A stretch of 33,867 nt of DNA, from positions 1 to 33,867 of the forward strand of contig JAKIUY010000047.1 of the NCBI GenBank assembly GCA_021647315.1, read 5' to 3'. Source of the DNA: Victivallaceae bacterium (GTDB taxonomy: Bacteria > Verrucomicrobiota > Lentisphaeria > Victivallales > Victivallaceae). The notes beneath the pieces were generated by a model. The model did not search any database. It worked only from the letters and a program-made list of their open reading frames with translations, and was not told the origin of the DNA. Below are positions 7,676-18,036 of this stretch, in pieces (position 1 is the stretch's first letter; every line of letters begins with the position of its first letter). Position numbers and translations under genes: made by a program.

Positions 7676-9484
7676 ATGATTCCAACAAAAAATGCAAAGT
7701 TACTCGCATGGGTAGCTGAAGTAGAAGCTATGTGTACTCCCGACCAAGTGGTCTGGTGTGATGGCTCAACTGAAGAATATGATCGACTGATGGTAGAGAT
7801 GGTTGCTACCGGCATGGCGATTAAACTTAATGAAAAATTACGTCCTAACAGTTTTGCGTTCAACTCTGATCCATCAGATGTGGCACGCGTTGAAGGTCGT
7901 ACTTACATCGCTTCTGTTAAAGAAGAAGATGCTGGTCCTACCAACAACTGGATCGATCCTAACGAACTCAAAGAGATCATGAAAAAATTGTATACCGGCT
8001 GTATGAAAGGCCGTACCATGTACGTTATTCCTTTCTCAATGGGTCCAGTTGGTTCGCCAATTGCTAAAGTTGGTATTGAAATTACTGATTCTCCTTATGT
8101 TGTTGTCAATATGCACATCATGGCTCGCGTCAGCACCAAAGTACTGGAAGTGCTAGGCGACGATGGCGAATTCATTCCATGTCTACACTCTATTGGCTCT
8201 CCACTTGAGCCAGGCCAGGAAGACAGCCGGTGGCCTTGTGCTCCAATTGAAAAGAAATATATTGCTCACTTCCCTGAAGAAAACCTTATCTGGTCTTATG
8301 GTTCAGGTTACGGCGGTAACGCTCTGCTGGGTAAAAAATGTCTTGCACTGCGTATCGCTTCTGCAATGGCTGGACGTGAAGGCTGGATGGCTGAACACAT
8401 GCTTATTCTCCGTTTTACTAATCCTGAAGGCAAACAATTCCACATTGCTGCTGCATTCCCATCAGCTTGTGGTAAAACTAACCTCGCGATGCTGCAGTCA
8501 ACTGTTCCAGGTTGGAAAGTTGAAACCATCGGCGATGATATTGCCTGGATGAAACAGGGTGATGATGGCAAACTTTACGCTATTAACCCAGAAGCTGGAT
8601 TCTTTGGTGTTGCACCTGGAACAGCTGAATACTCTAACCCTATGGCACTTGCGAGCTGTCGCAAAGATGCAATCTTTACTAACGTAGTAGTTACTGATGA
8701 TGGCGATGTCTGGTGGGAAGATATGGGCGTTGAATGTACAGGTGGAACCGATTGGAAGAATAACCCATGGAAGCCTGGTATGAAAGATGAAGCTGGTAAC
8801 GTCATTAAAGGCGCACATCCTAACTCACGTTTCACTGCTCGCGCTGAACTATGTCCTGTTATCTGCGAAGATTGGGAAAATCCTGCCGGTGTACCGATTG
8901 ACATTTTCGTCTTCGGTGGCAAACGCTCAACAACTATTCCATTGGTTCACGAAGCATTCAGCTTTGACCAAGGCGTTTACATGGGTGCAACAGCATCATC
9001 TGAGCCAACTGCTGCGGCACTTGACTTGGGTAATGTCAGCTTGCGTTTTGATCCATTCGCCATGACGCCGTTCATTGGTTACCATGCTGGTGATTACATG
9101 CAGCATTGGTTTGACATGGGTGACAAACTGGGCGAAAATGCGCCACGTTGCTTCTATGTTAACTGGTTCCGTAAAACTGATGATGGCAAATGGTTATGGC
9201 CTGGATTCGGCGAAAACAGCCGCGTTCTGAAATGGATGTGTGACCGTGTTGAAGGTAAAGTTGAAGCACGCGAAACACCAATTGGTCTGATGCCGATTGA
9301 TGGTGATTTGTCACTTGATGGCTTGGATATCCCAGCTGAAGACTGGGCAGAGTTGATGAAGGTTGATAGTGACCTTTTCAGAGCTACACTTGTTGATGCA
9401 AGAGCATATCTTGCTAAATTTGGTGACAAGCTTCCTGCGCGGATAAAAAAGCAGATGGATGAGCTTGAAGCTCGTCTTGGCTAA
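7676..9484 (+). CDS. pckG: Phosphoenolpyruvate carboxykinase, GTP-dependent
   Basis: A 602-residue cytoplasmic enzyme that interconverts oxaloacetate plus GTP with PEP, CO2 and GDP. The length and the P-loop FPSACGKTN (residues 261-269, with the reactive Cys at 265 characteristic of the GTP class; ATP-type enzymes differ) identify the GTP form. Other family blocks are [20 protein letters not shown] and [16 protein letters not shown] 7676 follows AAAGGAGC at good spacing. The gene is monocistronic, with its own promoter and a strong terminator. In an anaerobe with PpdK nearby it may run in the carboxylating direction during fermentation to dicarboxylates; that direction is inference. Confidence 0.97.
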   Translation: MIPTKNAKLLAWVAEVEAMCTPDQVVWCDGSTEEYDRLMVEMVATGMAIKLNEKLRPNSFAFNSDPSDVARVEGRTYIASVKEEDAGPTNNWIDPNELKEIMKKLYTGCMKGRTMYVIPFSMGPVGSPIAKVGIEITDSPYVVVNMHIMARVSTKVLEVLGDDGEFIPCLHSIGSPLEPGQEDSRWPCAPIEKKYIAHFPEENLIWSYGSGYGGNALLGKKCLALRIASAMAGREGWMAEHMLILRFTNPEGKQFHIAAAFPSACGKTNLAMLQSTVPGWKVETIGDDIAWMKQGDDGKLYAINPEAGFFGVAPGTAEYSNPMALASCRKDAIFTNVVVTDDGDVWWEDMGVECTGGTDWKNNPWKPGMKDEAGNVIKGAHPNSRFTARAELCPVICEDWENPAGVPIDIFVFGGKRSTTIPLVHEAFSFDQGVYMGATASSEPTAAALDLGNVSLRFDPFAMTPFIGYHAGDYMQHWFDMGDKLGENAPRCFYVNWFRKTDDGKWLWPGFGENSRVLKWMCDRVEGKVEARETPIGLMPIDGDLSLDGLDIPAEDWAELMKVDSDLFRATLVDARAYLAKFGDKLPARIKKQMDELEARLG

Positions 9485-9511
9485 GATTGTTCTTTAAATA
9501 AGAGTGATGAT

Positions 9512-9541
9512 AAGCGTCCCGTTCGCGGGGCGCTTTTTTTA
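9512..9541 (+). terminator. Intrinsic terminator of pckG
   Basis: Stem GCGTCCCG (9514-9521) with CGGGGCGC (9526-9533), one G-T pair, a TTCG tetraloop and at least seven T after it. The stem extends by two A-T pairs. Confidence 0.9.
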
Positions 9542-9804
9542 TGCCCGGCAAATATCCGACGGTGTTTAGTTTTCAGCTTAAATATTTCTCCATATAGGGT
9601 TTATTAAAGATGGCAGACGGGCTTATACCGAGTAATATCAGGATGTTTTTAAAGTGATCTGCATACTGGCAAAAGTTTATACTTTAACAAAAAACTCCAT
9701 TCATCGCTCATAAATCGCTATTTTGCTTGCTATTTGCGGTTTTTGATGTATATTTTTTGTTCCTAATTTTTAAATATAACGCAATAACAATGCAGGAGAT
9801 AAAA
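9542..9804. promoter_or_regulatory. Intergenic region with a probable yajC promoter
   Basis: No gene is visible between the pckG terminator and yajC. TTGCTA (9727-9732), a 16-base spacer and TATATT (9749-9754) form a plausible promoter about 50 bases before the yajC start. The rest shows no clear structure. Confidence 0.4.
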
Positions 9805-10128
9805 ATGTCTATATTACTATTTGCCGCTGAAGCTGCAACTAAACCGCAGGGAAATGCTCTGATTCAAATGATGCCGATGATTATTATTTTCGGTCTGATG
9901 ATTTTCTTTATGATCTGGAGTCAGAAAAAACAGGCGAAAAAACGTCAGGAAATGATTAATTCCATCACCAGCGGAACCGAAATCGTCACAGCCGGTGGTA
10001 TTTATGCCAAGATTATTGAAGTCAAGGATCAAACTTTCGTCGTTTCAATTGCCGATAAAGTCAATGTTGAGATTAACCGTAGCGGAGTTTCCACGGTTAT
10101 TCCGGCAACTGACCAGCAGAGCAAATAA
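9805..10128 (+). CDS. yajC: Preprotein translocase accessory subunit YajC
   Basis: A 107-residue single-span membrane protein that associates with SecD and SecF. It has a short N-terminal periplasmic part, one hydrophobic helix (PMIIIFGLMIFFMIWS, about residues 24-39), the basic stretch QKKQAKKRQEM, and the family motif around TSGTEIVTAGGIYAKI. ATG 9805 is chosen because CAGGAGAT lies just upstream; longer in-frame starts (from 9727) would add an AT-coded extension not seen in the family. secDF follows 20 bases after the stop, the usual yajC-secDF order. Confidence 0.93.
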   Translation: MSILLFAAEAATKPQGNALIQMMPMIIIFGLMIFFMIWSQKKQAKKRQEMINSITSGTEIVTAGGIYAKIIEVKDQTFVVSIADKVNVEINRSGVSTVIPATDQQSK

Positions 10129-10148
10129 CTAAGCCAAGGATTAAATTA

Positions 10149-12728
10149 ATGAATAAAAGACCGGTATTTTTTAGATGGTTTTTCGCGCTTGTCGTGATTG
10201 CGGTATTCGCATTTTCAATTCACCCGCTGTATCAGCGTGATTTTTATAAAACTTTTGAAAGTGTGGTAAAAGATCCTGAATCGACGGCGGTAAAGAAATT
10301 AATTACTAATGCCAAAGAACTGCAGGCAAAAGATAGTTCCATATTTCCTTCAATGGCACTGCTGGCGGCGGCGCAGCAGGACGGGGTTGTCCTGAAAGAT
10401 TTAATCAAACCGACAAAAGATATCAGTGATAACCGTGATGTTATCAGTCTGGTCAGGAAAAAAGCCAGCAGTTCGATTCGCCTTGGGCTCGACCTTAATG
10501 GTGGGGTTGAGTTTATGCTTGAACTTATTCCTGATAAAAAACAAGAGAAAGTTGTCCAGAAAAATCTTTCAGATGCTGAAAAACAGGCACGGTTAGCGAG
10601 CCAGAAAGAGCAGTTCAAAAACTTCCGCGACCTGGCAATTGAAATTCTCCGTTCCAGAATGGAAAGCCAACAGATTTTCGAGTCGGAAATCTCTCCGGCA
10701 GGAGATAAATTTATCTCACTCAGAGTTCCGGTAGTCTCCAAGGACGAAAAAGTTCAACTGCTAAAACTGATTGAAATGAGCGCGAAACTGCGTTTTTGTC
10801 TAGTTCATGAAAACAATGAGAGACTGGTCAAACAGTACCTGGCGGCGAAGGCTTCCGGTAAAAAATTCTTGCCGCCGGTCGGCTACCGAGTAATGAGCAA
10901 TGAAGAATTCAAGCCTGGTGAGAAATCGGTAACACGTTACTACTTTGTCAAACGCAAACATGTTATGACTGGTAAAAATATTAGTGACGCTTTCCCAACT
11001 AAAGATTCGTTTGGCCAATTAAAGATTATTCTCCGCTTCAACTCTACAGGTGCCAAGCGGTTCGGTGTAGTTACCACAGAGTACAAAGGCCGGGCTCTGG
11101 CAATTGTGCTTGACGGCAAGCTTTACAGTGCGCCGGTTATTCGCAGTGCCATTACCGACGGCAGCGCGGAAATTTCCGGTAGTTTCTCAAATGAAGAAGC
11201 AAAAAATATTTCAGACGCGCTGGTCAGCGGCAGTTTGCCGGTCAGAATTGCCGTTTCGGCTATTTTCGACACCGACCCGACACTGGGTGCGGACAATGTA
11301 ACTAACGGTATCTGGGCTGGTATTATCGCCCTGTCAGTGGTTATGGTGTTCATGCTGACCTACTATCTTCGGGCCGGAGTTGTGGCAGTAATTGCGCTCG
11401 GCGTAAATATTGTTCTTGTTCTCGGAGCATTGGCGGCATTCAGTGCCACCCTGACTCTGCCGGGTATTGCCGGGATGATTCTAACTATCGGTATGGCGGT
11501 TGATGCCAACGTGCTGATTTTTGAGCGTATCCGCGAAGAGCTGAATAAAAACAAAGGTTTACAGAATTCTATTGATACAGGTTACAGTAAAGCATTTATC
11601 ACGATTCTTGATGCCAACTTGACCACGCTGTTCACAGCGTTGATTCTGATGTATTTCGGTACAGGAGCGATTAAAGGTTTTGCGGTCACGTTGAGTATCG
11701 GGATTGCGACAAGTATGTTTACTGCGCTCTTCCTGACCCGACTGATGTTTGACTCTATGAGTCGCTGGGCTTCATTCAAAAAATTGACCATGTGCCACCT
11801 GCTGTCACATACAAGCATCAATTTTCTGGGTAAACGCAAATTGGCAGCATTAATTTCAATCTCCTTGATTGCCTGTAGTTTTGTCATCGTCGCAACTAAA
11901 GGTGAAAAAGCTATCGGCATCGACTTTACCGGTGGGACTCAGATAACCTTTGACTACAGTCAGCGGGTGGCTGAAGATACGATAAAAAAAGAACTTAATA
12001 ATGCTGGGTATAAGAACCCGAAAGTCACCTATAAGTCAAGTACTTTATCACAGAAAGATAATAGTAAATTGGAAATTCTGATTCGTGACGAAGTCGAAAT
12101 CAGCAGCAAAAAAGGTGGTCCTAAAGACAGTATCGGAAAAATACTGAATGCTAAATTTCCAGAGCTGAAACTGAAAGGCGGGAGTGAGTCATCGCTCGGT
12201 GGTTTAATTGGTAAAACTTTCCGTGATCAGGCAGCGCTGGCTATTTTCCTGGCTCTGATCGGGATTGTCATCTATATCTCTTTCCGGTTCGAATTTGCCT
12301 ATGCGGTGGCATCAATCATTGCCTTGGTGCATGACGTAATCATCGCCACTGGCATTTACATTATGCTGGATAAAGAAATTTCACTACCGGTTATAGCGGC
12401 ATTGATGACCATTATCGGTTACTCGCTGAATGATACGATTGTGGTCTTTGACCGAATTCGTGAAAATACCAATCTGCTTAAAGGTGACACCTACAAGGAG
12501 ATTATCAATAAGAGTATTAATCAGACATTGAGCCGGACAATTCTGACCTCAGTCACTACCTTGTTGGTGTTGCTGGTTCTTTACTTCTTCGGCGGTATTG
12601 CCATTAACGATTTTGTTTTTGTCATGCTGATCGGGGTTATTATCGGTACCTATTCTTCAATCTTTGTCGCCAGCCCGATTGTTGCAATCTGGCATAAAAA
12701 GATCGGGGCGAGATCAAAGGAAGCGTAA
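10149..12728 (+). CDS. secDF: Protein translocase SecDF (fused SecD-SecF)
   Basis: An 859-residue RND-type membrane protein that uses the proton (or sodium) gradient to help pull secreted proteins across the inner membrane. The SecD half has an N-terminal helix, the GLDLNGGVEFMLEL motif near residue 115, a large periplasmic domain, then a membrane block with GMAVDANVLIFERIREEL. The SecF half begins near residue 560 with IGIDFTGGTQITFDY and has GYSLNDTIVVFDRIREN in its membrane block. Both halves look complete, so this is a true fusion as found in Bacillus and many Bacteroidetes and PVC bacteria. ATG 10149 follows CCAAGGA. The lipoprotein gene starts five bases after the stop. Confidence 0.96.
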   Translation: MNKRPVFFRWFFALVVIAVFAFSIHPLYQRDFYKTFESVVKDPESTAVKKLITNAKELQAKDSSIFPSMALLAAAQQDGVVLKDLIKPTKDISDNRDVISLVRKKASSSIRLGLDLNGGVEFMLELIPDKKQEKVVQKNLSDAEKQARLASQKEQFKNFRDLAIEILRSRMESQQIFESEISPAGDKFISLRVPVVSKDEKVQLLKLIEMSAKLRFCLVHENNERLVKQYLAAKASGKKFLPPVGYRVMSNEEFKPGEKSVTRYYFVKRKHVMTGKNISDAFPTKDSFGQLKIILRFNSTGAKRFGVVTTEYKGRALAIVLDGKLYSAPVIRSAITDGSAEISGSFSNEEAKNISDALVSGSLPVRIAVSAIFDTDPTLGADNVTNGIWAGIIALSVVMVFMLTYYLRAGVVAVIALGVNIVLVLGALAAFSATLTLPGIAGMILTIGMAVDANVLIFERIREELNKNKGLQNSIDTGYSKAFITILDANLTTLFTALILMYFGTGAIKGFAVTLSIGIATSMFTALFLTRLMFDSMSRWASFKKLTMCHLLSHTSINFLGKRKLAALISISLIACSFVIVATKGEKAIGIDFTGGTQITFDYSQRVAEDTIKKELNNAGYKNPKVTYKSSTLSQKDNSKLEILIRDEVEISSKKGGPKDSIGKILNAKFPELKLKGGSESSLGGLIGKTFRDQAALAIFLALIGIVIYISFRFEFAYAVASIIALVHDVIIATGIYIMLDKEISLPVIAALMTIIGYSLNDTIVVFDRIRENTNLLKGDTYKEIINKSINQTLSRTILTSVTTLLVLLVLYFFGGIAINDFVFVMLIGVIIGTYSSIFVASPIVAIWHKKIGARSKEA

Positions 12729-12733
12729 GCATT

Positions 12734-13159
12734 ATGATGCAAGCGGGAAAAAAAATTCAGCAACTGAAAATTTATATCGCTGGGTTTGTCATGGCGGTCG
12801 CGCTGTCATCATGCACTACTGGCAAGGTTTCTAATAATTATCTCCACATTGAGGACTTGGTCAACCACATGGTAAGCCAGAAAATCAAAGTGGAACAGGT
12901 TCAGCCGATTGAACCCAAGCTGGTCAGTGCAAGCCGGGCGTTTGCCGTTACTATCGGTGGCAAGGAAATTGGCATCTATAAATACGATGTTAATATAAAA
13001 AAACAGCGGGAAAAAATTGACAATATAGAAAAAAATGGCAGAGTTTATGTTCTGGCAATTAAATTCCCCGCAGTCGTCAAAGGGTCGTTCATGCTGATGG
13101 GCGTTGAACGCAACCCTGAGAGAGATAAGATTATGGCTGCACTGGAGAGCTTTGAATAA
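12734..13159 (+). CDS. Putative lipoprotein of unknown function
   Basis: A 141-residue protein I do not recognise. The N-terminus has a hydrophobic stretch (IYIAGFVMAVAL) ending in a lipobox-like LSSC, so it is probably a lipoprotein cleaved before Cys27 or so. The mature part is mixed alpha/beta with IGGKEIGIYKYDVNIKKQ and no catalytic motif that stands out. It begins five bases after secDF and ends 48 bases before ppdK, so it is likely co-transcribed with secDF. There may be two adjacent Met codons at the start. A role near the translocon is possible from position only. Confidence 0.7.
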   Translation: MMQAGKKIQQLKIYIAGFVMAVALSSCTTGKVSNNYLHIEDLVNHMVSQKIKVEQVQPIEPKLVSASRAFAVTIGGKEIGIYKYDVNIKKQREKIDNIEKNGRVYVLAIKFPAVVKGSFMLMGVERNPERDKIMAALESFE

Positions 13160-13207
13160 GCTCCCTGACCGTATTCAACTATAACCATAAAATAAAGGAA
13201 TGAACTT

Positions 13208-15913
13208 ATGTCATGTTCATGTAATTGTAATTGTTCCGAAAAATTTGTCTATTTTTTCGGAGGAGATTCTACAGAAGGGACTGCGTCCCAGAAAGAATTA
13301 TTAGGTGGAAAAGGAGCTAACTTAGCCGATATGACCAGTATTGGCCTTCCAGTACCGGCAGGATTTACCATCACAACTGAAGCTTGCGGCTATTTCTCTG
13401 AAAACGGTACATATCCAGCAGGCATGGAAGAACAGGTTGATGCTAATATCGCCAAACTCGAAGCGGAAATGGGCGCAAAACTGGGTGATACAGAAAACCC
13501 ACTGTTAGTATCTGTTCGTTCCGGCGCGGCTCAATCTATGCCGGGTATGATGGATACCGTCCTCAACCTGGGCATGAGCCCAACTGTAGTTGAAGCTATT
13601 ATCAAAAAAACCGGCAACCCGCGTTTTGGCTGGGACAGCTACCGTCGTTTCATGCAGATGTTCGGTGATGTTGTTATGGGCGTTCCACATCATGATTTTG
13701 AAGCTGCACTTGCTGACGTGAAAGCAGAACAGGGTGTTGAAAACGATACAGACCTGACCGCAGACGATATGAAAGTTGTGGTTGATCGTTATCGTGAAGT
13801 TTACAAAAAAGCCATTGGTTCAGACTTCCCTACTGACCCACGCGAACAGCTCTTTGCCGCTATCAATGCGGTTTTCAGCTCTTGGGACAACCCACGGGCG
13901 ATTAAATATCGTCAGATGAATGATATTCGTGGTCTGCTCGGTACTGCTGTAAACGTTCAGGCGATGGTCTTTGGTAACATGGGTGAAACATCTGGTACAG
14001 GTGTTGCATTTACCCGTGACCCATCTACCGGCGAAAATATGTTCTATGGTGAATACCTGATGAATGCCCAGGGTGAAGACGTAGTTGCGGGTATTCGTAC
14101 ACCACTGACCATTGACACCCTGAAAGATGTTAATGAAGAAGTTTACAATGAACTGGTAGCAATCCGTTCAAAACTCGAACTGCACTACAAAGATATGCAG
14201 GATATTGAGTTTACTATCCAGGAAGGCAAACTTTACATGTTACAGACCCGTAACGGTAAAAGAACTGTCTTCTCATGGTTGAAATCTCAGGTAGAAATGG
14301 TTGAAGAGGGCTTGATTGATAAAGCCACTGCTGTTAGTCGGGTTCCGGCTAATGAGTTCGGTAAACTGTTTGCCCCGATTCTTGACCTTAAAGATTACAC
14401 TGGTAAAGTTGCGACAAAAGGGCTGAATGCCAGTCCGGGTGGCGCATGTGGTAAAGTTGTCTTCTCAGCTGATGAAGCTGAAGAGATGTCAGCTGCCGGT
14501 GAAAAAATTATTCTGGTACGGATTGAAACCAGTCCTGAAGATATCGGCGGTATGGCGGTTGCTCAGGGTATTCTTACCGCTCGTGGCGGTATGACCAGTC
14601 ACGCGGCGGTTGTCGCTCGTGGTATGGGTTGTCCTTGTGTTTCAGGTGCTGAAGCAATCAAGATTGATTACGCCAGTAAATCAATGGTTATTGATGGCGA
14701 AACCATCAAACAGGGCGATGTTATTTCACTTGACGGTTTTACCGGCAATGTTTACAATACACAGCTCGCAGTTAAACCTTCAGAAATTGTTCAGGTGCTT
14801 GATGGTGAAATGAAAGCTGAAGATTCAGAACTGTTCACTAACTACAACAAATTTATGGGTTATGTTGACGAACTGCGTACCATGGACGTTCGGACTAACG
14901 CTGATTCTCCAGCCGATACCGCAATGGCGATTAAATTCGGTGCTGAAGGTATCGGACTGTGCCGGACAGAACACATGTTCTTCGAAGGCGACAGAATTAT
15001 TCCAATGCGTGAAATGATTCTCGCGAACAGTCTTGAAGAGCGCGAAACTGCGCTCGCAAAACTCCTGCCAATCCAGCGTGAAGACTTTAACGGTATCTTC
15101 ACTGCTCTGAATGGACTTCCAGGCACTATCCGTCTGCTCGATCCACCATTGCATGAATTCCTGCCACACGATGCGAAAGGTCAGGCAGAAGTTGCTAAAG
15201 AGCTCGGCATTGAAGCTTCGGTCATCAAAGAAGAGGTTGAAGCTCTGCATGAGTTTAACCCAATGCTTGGTTTCCGTGGCTGCCGTCTTTCAGTTGTCTA
15301 TCCTGAAATTCTCAGAATGCAGGTCAGAGCAATTGTTGAAGGCGCGATTCAGGTAGCAGATAAAGGTATTGAAGTAAATCCTGAAATCATGATTCCATTG
15401 GTTGGCACGGTTAAAGAGTACACCTATTGCAGAGATATTTCTCTGGAAGTGATTAATGCGGTATTTGCTGAAACCGGCAAAACCATCAAATACAAAATTG
15501 GGACAATGATTGAAGTGCCGAGAGCGGCACTGACCGCTGACGAAATTGCTGCTGAAGCAGAATTCTTCAGTTTCGGAACTAATGACTTGACTCAGATGAC
15601 TTGCGGATTCAGTCGTGACGATTCAGCTAAATTCCTGATTCCTTACGTTGAAGATGTTGATAAAGCATTCTACGACTACGATCCGTTTGAAGTCCTGGAT
15701 CAGACTGGAGTTGGCAAACTGATGAAAATGGCTATCGACTTAGGCCAGGCAGCACGTCCTGATATCAAATTAGGCATCTGTGGCGAACATGGCGGCGAAC
15801 CTAAGACCGTTGAGTTCTGTCATCAGATTGGCTTGAACTATGTTTCATGTAGTCCATACCGGGTACCAATCGCCCGTCTGTCAGCTGCCCAGGCAGCGAT
15901 TAAAGATGCCTAA
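13208..15913 (+). CDS. ppdK: Pyruvate, phosphate dikinase
   Basis: A 901-residue cytoplasmic enzyme that converts pyruvate, ATP and Pi to PEP, AMP and PPi, and works in reverse for glycolytic ATP yield in many anaerobes. The nucleotide-binding N-domain carries FFGGDS and LLGGKGANLADM and SVRSGAAQSMPGMMDTVLNLG; the phosphohistidine domain has GGMTSHAAVVARGMG with His at about 465; the C-terminal barrel has GTNDLTQMT and ICGEHGGEP with Cys at about 858. Length fits the 870-900 usual for the family. Before the conserved start it has the extra N-terminus MSCSCNCNCSEK, with four cysteines at alternate positions, which is unusual. ATG 13208 follows AAAGGAATGAACTT. A terminator follows. Confidence 0.97.
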   Translation: MSCSCNCNCSEKFVYFFGGDSTEGTASQKELLGGKGANLADMTSIGLPVPAGFTITTEACGYFSENGTYPAGMEEQVDANIAKLEAEMGAKLGDTENPLLVSVRSGAAQSMPGMMDTVLNLGMSPTVVEAIIKKTGNPRFGWDSYRRFMQMFGDVVMGVPHHDFEAALADVKAEQGVENDTDLTADDMKVVVDRYREVYKKAIGSDFPTDPREQLFAAINAVFSSWDNPRAIKYRQMNDIRGLLGTAVNVQAMVFGNMGETSGTGVAFTRDPSTGENMFYGEYLMNAQGEDVVAGIRTPLTIDTLKDVNEEVYNELVAIRSKLELHYKDMQDIEFTIQEGKLYMLQTRNGKRTVFSWLKSQVEMVEEGLIDKATAVSRVPANEFGKLFAPILDLKDYTGKVATKGLNASPGGACGKVVFSADEAEEMSAAGEKIILVRIETSPEDIGGMAVAQGILTARGGMTSHAAVVARGMGCPCVSGAEAIKIDYASKSMVIDGETIKQGDVISLDGFTGNVYNTQLAVKPSEIVQVLDGEMKAEDSELFTNYNKFMGYVDELRTMDVRTNADSPADTAMAIKFGAEGIGLCRTEHMFFEGDRIIPMREMILANSLEERETALAKLLPIQREDFNGIFTALNGLPGTIRLLDPPLHEFLPHDAKGQAEVAKELGIEASVIKEEVEALHEFNPMLGFRGCRLSVVYPEILRMQVRAIVEGAIQVADKGIEVNPEIMIPLVGTVKEYTYCRDISLEVINAVFAETGKTIKYKIGTMIEVPRAALTADEIAAEAEFFSFGTNDLTQMTCGFSRDDSAKFLIPYVEDVDKAFYDYDPFEVLDQTGVGKLMKMAIDLGQAARPDIKLGICGEHGGEPKTVEFCHQIGLNYVSCSPYRVPIARLSAAQAAIKDA

Positions 15914-15930
15914 GCATTTTTAGTCAATGA

Positions 15931-15968
15931 CAACGCCCCTAGCTTAACAGCACGGGGCGTTTTTTTTG
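15931..15968 (+). terminator. Intrinsic terminator after ppdK
   Basis: An 8-bp perfect stem AACGCCCC (15932-15939) with GGGGCGTT (15954-15961), a 14-base loop and a run of T. It ends the yajC-secDF-ppdK group. Confidence 0.88.
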
Positions 15969-16455
15969 CATTTTAGACAGGATTACAGGATGATACAGGA
16001 TAAATAAAACAAAAAAAATCTAAGCATTCCCTGTCGTTTTGCTCTGTGTACCCTATGTGCTCTGTGGTAAATAACATAATTGGCGATGTATCTGGTACGT
16101 GACTGCGAACGTGTCTTAGAAGTCGCAGGATACTGGTTGACTTATTTGTCATTGCTTTTATATTATATCTTGAACATAACCGGTGACACTGAAACTTTGT
16201 CAGACAGCATAAGATAATAAAAAACAGTTATGAACCACAGAGAGCACAGAGTTTTTTTAGAACCCAATGCTTAGATTTTTTGTATAATAAAAAAGGTAGG
16301 CACTATCTTTTATTTTCTCTGTGTCCTCTGTGGTGAAAAATATTCTGTTATCATAGCTGCCCAAGTGCGTGCAGTGACGGACAAAGTGATTTCCTGTTAG
16401 TTTTAGAATAAAAGTTAAGCTTTTCAACCTGATTTGAATTACCATGGAGTTTTTT
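15969..16455. repeat. Intergenic region with inverted CTCTGTGG repeats
   Basis: No gene is visible. ACAGGAT repeats occur at about 15977-16005. An arm holding AAAAAATCTAAGCATT and GTGCTCTGTGGT (about 16013-16068) is matched in inverse by ACCACAGAGAGCACAGAG and AATGCTTAGATTTTTT (about 16232-16282). A further CTCTGTGTCCTCTGTGGTGA copy is at about 16317-16336. The CTCTGTG motif recurs near 27384-27412 in inverse. These are dispersed repeats; the pair around 16.0-16.3 kb may mark the ends of one element. Confidence 0.55.
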
Positions 16456-18036
16456 ATGGAACAGTTATTTCCAAAAAGTAAATTGAGTAAGCAGGTTTTC
16501 TGGGGTGGAATTGTGCTGGCGGCTGTTTTTGTCGTGTTGCATATACTATTCTGTATAGATGTCTACGATGATATTGCAAAGTGTTACGGTCCTGAAGCCC
16601 GGGCATTTGGACGTGGCGATTGGGCTAATGCTTTTGAAGACCGTATTCCACCGTTGATGCCCTCTCTGGCAGGTTGCTTATCTTACCTGGGAATGCATCC
16701 GTTCAGTGCATTGATCTTCTTTTCCGGCCTCTTTTATATTATTGCCACATTTCCACTGTTCGCGTTGCTGAAACAGTTTCTTAAACGTGAAGAGCTGGCA
16801 GCCTGGGGGTGTCTGATGTATTTGCTGGCACCGAAGATAATCCGTTTCAGTTGTACTGGATTGTTGAATTCAGGCAAGATATTTTTCCTGTTGTGGTCGA
16901 TCTGGCTGGTATTAAGTTTTTTCCATAAAAAAAGTTGGTTTAAGATTACTTTACTGGGTATCGCACTTGCGGGACTTACCTTGATTCGTGGTGAGGGGCT
17001 GGTCTATATGCCTTTGATTCTCGGTTGGGTGGCTATACTGCTCTGGCGTGAAAATAGTTATAAAATCTCCGTTAAGCTGCTTGTTAACGGCGGCAGGTAT
17101 ATTCTGGTAGCATTTGTCGTGATGCTGGGATTTATTTCGCCCCAGCTCTATCGGATGTACCGTACTACCGGTTATCCGGTGACCGATTCCCGACAGGTCA
17201 AGACCATAAAAAACATGTTTAAAAAAGGCTCCACACATAGAACTTGGGACACTGCCAGGACACATAAAACTCGTTCTCAGCTGATAGTCAGCAAACTGTG
17301 GCGGCTTGTTACTGCTTCTATCCGTGGTTCGTATTCAATTTATCTGATATTAGCAATTATTGGTCTGGCGGTGATTATTCGACGAAAAGAATTTATCTTC
17401 GAGTACTGGCTGTTATTCAGTGTAATTATATTTAATACTGTCCTGTTTGCCAGTGTGGTAATTGCCTATCGCTATTTTACGATAAATGTATTATTGTTGA
17501 TGCCGCTCACGGTTACCGGGGTAAAATTTATCTGGGACTTGATGGGTAAAGCTATACCACGACCGACGCCAGCCGGTGATTCGCGGCTTGAAAACAGCAT
17601 AGCGTGGGTTAATCGTCATCATCTTCCGAGAATAATTCTCGTCACCGTTTTAGTTGTCCTCGCTATTTTTCAAATAGACAATGGTCTGAAGAAATTGCGT
17701 TCGAGTAAGTATGCGTATGAAAAGGGGATAGGTTTATGGGCACAGCAGCAGTATTTCGCGCAGGGGGAGGATGCTGAAAAGCGTCGGCTGAGTATTGCTT
17801 CAGATAAACCGCAATACGCATTCTGGGGCGATGCGGATATTCTGTGGCTGGATCTGAAAAAGACTCCGGATAAAGATTTCTTGCCGGTTTTAAAACAGGC
17901 TGATTTTGCGATAACCAGAAATGGCAAGAAAAAGGTCATTGCAGTGATTGAAAAATCGAGGCTGTTTATTGAAGTTGATCATCCATACGAGGAATCGGTA
18001 AGGGTTTTCAAACGCAAACGGGCGATTCGGCATTGA
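16456..18036 (+). CDS. Polytopic membrane glycosyltransferase (GT-C / PMT-like)
   Basis: A roughly 526-residue integral membrane protein with about ten hydrophobic segments and a soluble C-terminal tail. The first luminal loop, YDDIAKCYGPEARAFGRGDW, followed by PPLMPSLAG, resembles the acidic loop of ArnT/PMT-like GT-C transferases, which use polyprenyl-phosphate sugars outside the membrane. ATG 16456 is chosen because GGAG lies six bases upstream; the in-frame ATG at 16444 overlaps that site. The C-terminal part, with YAFWGDADILWLDLKK, looks like a periplasmic domain. It is convergent with the propeller gene and next to a glycan cluster, which suggests sugar addition to lipid or protein. The donor and acceptor cannot be told. 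Confidence 0.7.
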   Translation: MEQLFPKSKLSKQVFWGGIVLAAVFVVLHILFCIDVYDDIAKCYGPEARAFGRGDWANAFEDRIPPLMPSLAGCLSYLGMHPFSALIFFSGLFYIIATFPLFALLKQFLKREELAAWGCLMYLLAPKIIRFSCTGLLNSGKIFFLLWSIWLVLSFFHKKSWFKITLLGIALAGLTLIRGEGLVYMPLILGWVAILLWRENSYKISVKLLVNGGRYILVAFVVMLGFISPQLYRMYRTTGYPVTDSRQVKTIKNMFKKGSTHRTWDTARTHKTRSQLIVSKLWRLVTASIRGSYSIYLILAIIGLAVIIRRKEFIFEYWLLFSVIIFNTVLFASVVIAYRYFTINVLLLMPLTVTGVKFIWDLMGKAIPRPTPAGDSRLENSIAWVNRHHLPRIILVTVLVVLAIFQIDNGLKKLRSSKYAYEKGIGLWAQQQYFAQGEDAEKRRLSIASDKPQYAFWGDADILWLDLKKTPDKDFLPVLKQADFAITRNGKKKVIAVIEKSRLFIEVDHPYEESVRVFKRKRAIRH

